Made by a program: the position numbers and the translations under genes. From CAVQBP01 sp964448105 (GTDB lineage: Bacteria > Bacteroidota > Ignavibacteria > Ignavibacteriales > Ignavibacteriaceae): a DNA stretch of 11,572 bases. The notes under the pieces were generated by a model. The model was not told where the DNA came from and ran no database searches. It saw nothing but the letters and a program-made list of their open reading frames with translations. The stretch covers positions 1-11,572 of the forward strand of contig CAYUVK010000136.1 of assembly GCA_964448105.1 (NCBI GenBank). Reading direction: 5' to 3'. Shown in pieces: positions 9,006 through 11,572 of this stretch. How positions within the stretch are numbered: position 1 is the first letter of the stretch; each line of letters opens with the position of its first letter.

Positions 9006-9131
9006 CGGAACCGGAGATTTAAAACCTATATTTACAGCTGCATAAAAAAGAAGACTTCCACCAATAAATATACGGGCAATCTCCTTGAATAATTTTATCT
9101 TCCTGTTTCTGATATGATCCCTAAAGGAATA
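9006..9131 (-). other. Open N-terminal extension of sprA encoding a signal peptide without a standard start codon
   Basis: The sprA frame stays open for 42 codons upstream of the GTG, back to a TAA at 9132-9134. My codon-by-codon translation contains a basic n-region, IRNRKIKLFKEIARIF, then a hydrophobic core IGGSLLFYAA with small residues suited to signal peptidase I, then VNIGFKSPVPVQ leading into the body of SprA. An outer-membrane protein must be exported by Sec, so this is very likely translated. No ATG, GTG or TTG occurs in it. The best candidate start is ATC at 9111-9113, with AGGG five bases upstream. ATT and ATA codons also occur, but leave poorer spacing or no basic n-region. A sequencing or assembly error removing an ATG is the alternative. 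Confidence 0.75.
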
Positions 9132-9140
9132 TTAATTCAA

Positions 9141-9179
9141 TTAATTCTTGTAGAAATTCCCCGATATATCTTCCTCCAT
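9141..9179 (-). other. 12-codon mini-ORF with Shine-Dalgarno-like GGAGG in the sprA leader
   Basis: An ATG at 9177-9179 opens a short frame (MEEDISGNFYKN) ending at TAA 9141-9143, in the same frame as sprA but separated from it by this stop and a second TAA at 9132-9134. The sequence immediately after the ATG, GGAGGAA, resembles a strong ribosome binding site, so the segment could be a ribosome docking site for sprA rather than a real peptide gene. No SD precedes the ATG itself. Translation of the peptide is unproven. Confidence 0.25.
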
Positions 9180-9328
9180 ATTGTTAATTTTTAATCAAAA
9201 AAAAATTAGAGAAATTAAGTTTAAGTTTCAAATTACCGAATTGCAAAAAATACACTATTTAATCTATAATTTTGCACAGAATGAATTAAGGTAAAATTTA
9301 ATCACTCAGTAATTTATATCCCGCCGGT

Positions 9329-9439
9329 TAAAATTGTAACTTGTTCATTAATCCAGATAGCTATTAAATAATTAACAACTATTAAGCCAATCTATCTATA
9401 CTGAAAATAAAAGTTTTGATTGTGTACATTACAATTTTA
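9329..9439. repeat. 11-bp inverted repeat with 89-bp spacer
   Basis: TAAAATTGTAA at 9329-9339 is the exact reverse complement of TTACAATTTTA at 9429-9439. A shorter inverted pair (AGATAG at 9355-9360 and CTATCT near 9395) lies inside it. The arms are AT-only apart from one G/C each, and the spacer is long, so it could be chance, a weak RNA fold, or a bipartite protein-binding site upstream of sprA. No matching mobile-element features are present. Confidence 0.35.
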
Positions 9440-9508
9440 CTTTTTATGTCCTGAAATCTTTTCTAATAAACTAGCTTAAAATATGATTGAAAATTTCTAC
9501 ATTAAAAT

Positions 9509-10009
9509 TTATGTAAGCCGTGTAATTACATTTTCAAATTGAGGAAAATTTTTAAGAAGCATATTTCTATCTGCCAATTCAAAATCTTCAAAATCAAAAC
9601 CGGGAGAAACTGAGCACCCAATTAATGCAAAAGAATTTTTTTCAATCAACTCGGCAGCAAACCAATTATTTTTTGTGATTGTAAATTGGAAAATATCCCC
9701 TTTTGAAAGATCTCTCCCCAAAATAATTTCATTTAGATTTTTATTCTTATCTATAATATAAATCTTAATAGAACTGCCGTCATAAAAATGCCAAACCTCA
9801 TCGGATTTAAGTTTGTGAAATTTTGAAACCTGTCGGCCATCGAGAAGAAAATAAATTGAAGTTGAAAATACTCTTTTATTACCATAACGTTTTGGTAAAC
9901 CCTCAACATCAATGAACTCACCTGAACGGTATATCTCTCTATAATACCCGCCTTCAGGATGCTGCAGCAGTTTTAATTTATCTATATAATATTTTGCTTT
10001 TTCATGCAT
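9509..10009 (-). CDS. Cupin_5 (DUF985) family protein, function unknown
   Basis: A single-domain RmlC-like cupin of 166 residues, the normal length for the Cupin_5/DUF985 family (relatives include yeast YML079w, whose ligand is unresolved). Family landmarks are all visible: HPEGGYYREIYRS (17-29), TSIYFLL (50-56), SKFHKLKSDEVWHFY (62-76, with H65, E71 and H74 placed to line the cupin pocket), W116, and the C-terminal GCSVSPGFDFEDFEL (131-145). There is no signal peptide or membrane segment, so it is cytoplasmic. ATG start at 10007-10009, without an evident Shine-Dalgarno sequence. It lies downstream of gltA on the same strand, but an intrinsic terminator intervenes, so it is probably transcribed separately. 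Substrate and pathway cannot be told from the sequence; a sugar-binding or isomerase role would be speculation. Family membership is secure. Confidence 0.9.
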   Translation of the reverse strand: MHEKAKYYIDKLKLLQHPEGGYYREIYRSGEFIDVEGLPKRYGNKRVFSTSIYFLLDGRQVSKFHKLKSDEVWHFYDGSSIKIYIIDKNKNLNEIILGRDLSKGDIFQFTITKNNWFAAELIEKNSFALIGCSVSPGFDFEDFELADRNMLLKNFPQFENVITRLT

Positions 10010-10103
10010 AAATTTTTAATGATTCAAAACGTAGATAAAACTGCTTGGTAGTTTTTAAGAATCTTCAATAATAGTCTCAATATTTATGATGAAGTTTAAA
10101 ACA

Positions 10104-10134
10104 AAACCCGGTTAATCAAAAAGAAACCGGGTTT
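10104..10134 (-). terminator. Intrinsic terminator of gltA
   Basis: A perfect 10-bp inverted repeat, AAACCCGGTT (10104-10113) and AACCGGGTTT (10125-10134), with an 11-nt loop. On the minus strand the GC-rich hairpin is followed by TTTGTTTTAAA, a U-rich tail. It begins about 35 bp past the gltA stop codon, as expected for a Rho-independent terminator, and separates gltA from the cupin gene. Confidence 0.85.
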
Positions 10135-10169
10135 ATAAAAATTAAAATTTCAAATAAAATTTTAATTAG

Positions 10170-11468
10170 TTACCTTTTATCAACAGACACATACGGTCTT
10201 TGAATTTCACCAACATAAATCTGCCGGGGGCGATAAATTCTCGCCGAAGGATTCTCCCTCATTTCTTTCCATTGAGCAATCCATCCGGGTAGACGTCCAA
10301 GTGCAAACATAACCGTGAACATATTAGTAGGAATTCCCATTGCCCTGTAAATTATCCCGCTATAGAAATCTACATTAGGATAAAGTTTTCTTTCAATGAA
10401 AAATTCATCCTTCAATGCAATCTCTTCAAGATTTTTAGCAATATCAAGCAGCGGATCTTTAACTCCTAGTTCATTAAGAACCTTATCTGCAGAAGCTTTT
10501 AATATCCTGGCTCTGGGATCAAAATTTTTATAGACACGGTGTCCGAATCCCATTAATTTAAAACCGGATTCTTTATCTTTTGCCATATTAATATATTTTT
10601 GATAATCACCGCCATCGGCTTTAATCTTTTCCAGCATACTTATAACTGCCTGGTTTGCGCCTCCGTGTAGAGGTCCCCACAAAGCACCAATACCGGCTGA
10701 AATAGAAGCAAATAAGTTTGCAGTGCTGCTGCCTGCCATCCTTACTGTTGATGTACTGCAGTTTTGCTCATGATCGGCATGAAGAATTAGAAGTAGATCA
10801 AGTGCATCTTCAAGAACCTTAGAAAGCTTAAAATCCTCCGAAGGTACGGCATACATCATATGTAAAAGATCTGCAGTATAACCAAGATCATTACGCGGAT
10901 AAATGTAAGGCTGCCCAATTGATTTTTTATAAGAAAATGCAACAATGGTTTTTATCTTAGCCAGTAACCTGACAATATTTAATTCTATATCAACATCATA
11001 ACCATTCTCCGGATAAAAAGCGGATAAAGAATTAACCATTGAAGATAAAATACCCATTGGATGAGCTGAAGGCGGAAATCCTTCAAAGAATTTTTTCATA
11101 TCCTCATGAATAAGACTATGGTGTGTTAATTTATAATGAAAATCATCAAGTTCCTTTTTATTAGGAAGATGACCAAATATTAATAAAAAGCACACTTCAA
11201 CGAAATTGGATTTTCCTGCAAGCTCTTCAATAGGATAACCCCTGTATCTAAGTATCCCTTTTTCACCATCAATAAAAGTAATTGAACTAAGACAAGAACC
11301 GGTATTTCCATAACCATTATCGTAAGTTATTGCACCGGTAGTACCTCTTAAGCGATTAATATCAATAGCAACTTCATTCTCACTGCCAACTAAAACCGGC
11401 AGATCGTATTCTTGACCATTTAATGTTAATTTTGCTGTGTCTGTTTTAACTGCTTTTACGGTATCCAT
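10170..11468 (-). CDS. gltA: Citrate synthase
   Basis: Cytoplasmic enzyme condensing acetyl-CoA with oxaloacetate to give citrate and CoA, the entry step of the TCA cycle. It has 432 residues, matching the E. coli-type (type II) enzymes. The three catalytic positions are intact: H233 in LHADHEQNCSTSTVR, H268 in WGPLHGGAN and D367 in PNVDFYSG. CoA/substrate-binding segments GFGHRVYKNFDPRA (307-320) and the C-terminal arginine-rich RPRQIYVG region are also present. The N-terminal small beta domain (about 1-60), with the NGQEYDLPV strand, is typical of type II enzymes, which are often hexameric and NADH-sensitive; regulation here is not shown by the sequence. The ATG at 11466-11468 is chosen because a strong purine-rich site lies 5 nt upstream. 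It is followed by a clear terminator, so it looks monocistronic. Confidence 0.98.
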   Translation of the reverse strand: MDTVKAVKTDTAKLTLNGQEYDLPVLVGSENEVAIDINRLRGTTGAITYDNGYGNTGSCLSSITFIDGEKGILRYRGYPIEELAGKSNFVEVCFLLIFGHLPNKKELDDFHYKLTHHSLIHEDMKKFFEGFPPSAHPMGILSSMVNSLSAFYPENGYDVDIELNIVRLLAKIKTIVAFSYKKSIGQPYIYPRNDLGYTADLLHMMYAVPSEDFKLSKVLEDALDLLLILHADHEQNCSTSTVRMAGSSTANLFASISAGIGALWGPLHGGANQAVISMLEKIKADGGDYQKYINMAKDKESGFKLMGFGHRVYKNFDPRARILKASADKVLNELGVKDPLLDIAKNLEEIALKDEFFIERKLYPNVDFYSGIIYRAMGIPTNMFTVMFALGRLPGWIAQWKEMRENPSARIYRPRQIYVGEIQRPYVSVDKR

Positions 11469-11473
11469 AAGAT

Positions 11474-11482
11474 CCCCTCTCC
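11474..11482 (-). promoter_or_regulatory. Shine-Dalgarno site of gltA
   Basis: GGAGAGGGG on the minus strand ends 5 nt before the gltA ATG. It fixes the start and shows that this organism uses SD-led initiation for at least some genes, which is weaker in typical Bacteroidota. An out-of-frame ATG overlaps its upstream edge (11484-11482) and is unlikely to be used. Confidence 0.7.
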
Positions 11483-11515
11483 ATATTAATTTAGATAGAA
11501 TTTTATTTATATGAA

Positions 11516-11542
11516 TTTATAAACATATTATTATAATTTCAA
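11516..11542 (-). promoter_or_regulatory. Possible gltA promoter
   Basis: On the minus strand TTGAAA (11542-11537) and TATAAA (11521-11516) are separated by 15 bp, a slightly short sigma-70-like pair that would give a leader of about 40 nt. The whole region is AT-rich, so such matches arise easily by chance, and the Bacteroidota-type TAnnTTTG box is not clearly present. Confidence 0.3.
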
Positions 11543-11572
11543 CAGAAAATTTATTGAATTTTTTAAAAAATC

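Larger units (their letters stand above)
9132..9508. other. Intergenic region between the cupin gene and sprA, no gene found
   Basis: This 377-bp gap is very AT-rich and all frames are broken by frequent stops. It should hold the promoter and 5' leader of sprA, but no clear -35/-10 pair stands out. A weak pair on the minus strand is TTGCAA followed 17 bp later by TAAACT (about 9247-9219). It also contains an 11-bp inverted repeat, an isolated GC patch (CCCGCCGG near 9321), a run of nine T on the minus strand (9205-9197) and the purine-rich leader described separately. I see no tRNA or recognisable riboswitch. Confidence 0.6.

Noticed and set aside
8701..9045. 114-codon plus-strand open frame opposite the sprA 5' end
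   Set aside because: Fully antisense to sprA coding sequence, with no recognisable domain. Such long shadows are expected opposite Ser/Lys/Asp-rich coding DNA.
9132..9508. CRISPR array, tRNA or riboswitch in the large intergenic gap
   Set aside because: No regular direct repeats, no cloverleaf with a CCA-type acceptor, and no recognisable aptamer core were seen.

Overview
The window is an AT-rich stretch (roughly one-third G+C by eye) with five protein genes, all on the minus strand. Read in the direction of transcription (right to left) they are citrate synthase (gltA), a small Cupin_5/DUF985-type cupin, the giant type IX secretion translocon SprA, the response regulator PorX, and the tRNA-modification ATPase TsaE. 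SprA plus PorX are hallmarks of the Bacteroidota/Chlorobiota/Ignavibacteriota (FCB) lineage. Low G+C combined with a strong Shine-Dalgarno sequence before gltA makes me favour an Ignavibacteria-like organism over a classical Bacteroidota member. That placement is inference from gene content, not a phylogenetic result.

Layout: 11468-10170 gltA, preceded by a purine-rich ribosome binding site and a possible promoter, and followed by a clear hairpin terminator (10104-10134). 10009-9509 is the cupin gene, which lies beyond that terminator and probably has its own promoter. 9508-9132 is a non-coding AT-rich gap holding an 11-bp inverted repeat, a T9 tract and a purine-rich leader with a 12-codon mini-ORF. 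9005-2208 is sprA, which fills about 59% of the window. Its reading frame stays open upstream of the first standard start codon and encodes a convincing signal peptide with no ATG, GTG or TTG to start it. 2053-482 is porX. 477-43 is tsaE, which begins 4 nt after porX ends and uses a TTG start. Positions 1-42 hold no supportable gene.

How the genes work together: SprA is the outer-membrane pore through which T9SS cargo leaves the periplasm. PorX is the cytoplasmic response regulator/phosphodiesterase-fold protein that controls T9SS genes in species where it has been studied. Their adjacency and shared orientation form a small T9SS locus. TsaE (t6A tRNA modification) is linked to porX by position rather than by obvious function. 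gltA (TCA cycle entry) and the cupin look like unrelated housekeeping neighbours. I see no mobile element, CRISPR array, tRNA or rRNA. The most notable anomaly is the sprA start region; I do not see an undescribed multi-gene system here.
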